Below are positions 63,183 to 64,000 of a stretch of 64,000 nucleotides of DNA, piece after piece (positions within the stretch are counted from its first letter, which is position 1; each line of letters opens with the position of its first letter). The stretch is from JAZIHH01 sp036678685 (GTDB taxonomy: Bacteria; Bacillota; UBA4882; UBA10575): contig JAZIHH010000034.1 in the NCBI GenBank assembly GCA_036678685.1, positions 124,001 to 188,000 on the forward strand, written 5' to 3'. The position numbers were made by a program, and so were the translations under genes. The notes under the pieces are model-generated. The model ran no database searches. It was given only the letters and a program-made list of their open reading frames with translations, and was not told the DNA's origin.

Positions 63183-64000
63183 GATTTGCCCAACCTGAAT
63201 ATACCGTTTTTTTACTGCTCCCGTTGTTGTTGCTGATTTTTCTGCGCGCCGCGGCCCGCAAAAACCGCCGCGTTCTGGAGCTTTTGGCCGCCAAAGGGAC
63301 CTGGCCGACGATTATGGATTTTTCCGGTCAAAGGCTGTGGCGAAAACAATCGGTACTGCTTGTTGCCGCCGTCGCCTGTCTAACCTTTTCCCTTCCCGGT
63401 CCCCAGTGGGGATATGAATGGCAAGAAGTGAAGAGTGTAGGCCGGGAGATTATTTTCGCCCTGGACACCTCCAAAAGTATGCTGGCGATGGATGTAAAAC
63501 CCACCCGCCTTGACCGGGCGAAACTGGCCGTCAAAGACCTGGTCACCCTGGTGCGGGGGGACAAGGTTGGCCTGGTGGCTTTTGCCGGGAGCAGCTTTTT
63601 GCAATGCCCCTTAACCCTTGACTACAGCGCTTTTATGACCGCTCTCGACGCGTTGGATGTTTACAGCATTCCGCGGGGCGGGACGGCTCTCGGCGAAGCG
63701 ATCGTCACCGCGCAAAAAGCTTTTGCCACCGGCGCCGGCGGGGAAAAGATTTTGATCCTTATTACCGACGGTGAAAATCACGAAGGCGATCCCGTGGCGG
63801 CGGCCCAAAAAGCCCGGGAAGAAGGTATTACCATTTATACCGTGGGGATCGGGAGCCCGGAAGGGGAATTGATTTTGGTTGAAGACGAGGCGGGTAATCC
63901 CTCCTATTTACGGGACGCCCAGGGGCAGGTGGTCAAAACCGTCTTAAATGAGAGGATCCTACAGGAAATTGCCACCGCCGGAAATGGCCTTTACTTGCGG
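63179..64000 (+). CDS. batB: BatB-like VWA protein, partial at the window end
   Basis: Open for 274 codons from GTG 63179 to the last base. RFAQPEYTVFLLLPLLLLIFLR (first helix), KQSVLLVAAVACLTFSLPGPQWGYEW (second), VWA MIDAS ALDTSKSML, then GGTALGEAIV and LITDGENHEGDPV. In BatB proteins tetratricopeptide repeats may follow (BatC). The end is outside the window. Confidence 0.9.
   Translation, partial: MRFAQPEYTVFLLLPLLLLIFLRAAARKNRRVLELLAAKGTWPTIMDFSGQRLWRKQSVLLVAAVACLTFSLPGPQWGYEWQEVKSVGREIIFALDTSKSMLAMDVKPTRLDRAKLAVKDLVTLVRGDKVGLVAFAGSSFLQCPLTLDYSAFMTALDALDVYSIPRGGTALGEAIVTAQKAFATGAGGEKILILITDGENHEGDPVAAAQKAREEGITIYTVGIGSPEGELILVEDEAGNPSYLRDAQGQVVKTVLNERILQEIATAGNGLYLR

Overview
The window looks like chromosomal DNA from an anaerobic, sugar-using member of the Bacillota (Firmicutes). 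Supporting signs are near-consensus sigma-A promoters, strong GGAGG ribosome binding sites, frequent GTG/TTG starts, Rrf2/IscS/IscU/CysK genes, and L-arabinose and xylose isomerase genes. I cannot name the species from the sequence alone.

Layout. 0-0.25 kb: two tRNA-Arg genes. 0.25-7.3 kb: an Fe-S aldo/keto reductase, L-arabinose isomerase, and a convergent xylose operon (ROK regulator, xylulokinase, xylose-isomerase-like protein). An IS256-family element has landed 45 bp upstream of the regulator. 8.9-14.4 kb: one rRNA operon on the minus strand. Its 23S gene carries a 368-bp intervening sequence (IVS) in helix 45, encoding a shortened four-helix-bundle IVS protein. 14.6-16.2 kb: two tRNA-Ser genes and serS.

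16.29-59.03 kb is an accessory region bounded by two ISLre2-family copies in the same orientation. Their outer flanks carry the same 9-bp sequence (cctttcgcc), as if the whole 42.7 kb were one inserted unit. Inside are a duplicated MntA/HepT toxin-antitoxin block, a 17-repeat CRISPR array split by an IS, and a complete type I-D CRISPR-Cas locus. The Cas locus has an interference operon (cas10d, an unassigned gene, csc2, csc1, cas3, cas6) and a separately promoted adaptation operon (cas1, cas2, cas4). Further on come IS21 and IS3 elements, an isc/cysK/Rrf2 sulfur and Fe-S cluster group, an ABC exporter pair with one nonsense codon, nested IS elements, Nudix and peptide deformylase genes, and an extracytoplasmic redox operon (UGSC-like protein, TlpA, CcdA). 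59.2-64 kb: a MoxR/DUF58/VWA (Bat) operon that runs off the end.

The most interesting signal lies in the 360 bp upstream of cas10d. A degenerate CRISPR repeat on the opposite strand keeps the exact 13-nt crRNA 3' repeat end. A short guide and a terminator follow it. The first 15 guide bases match the cas promoter (the -10 and start region) except at positions 6 and 12, the positions type I effector complexes do not read. This looks like a crRNA-like RNA with which the complex represses its own operon.
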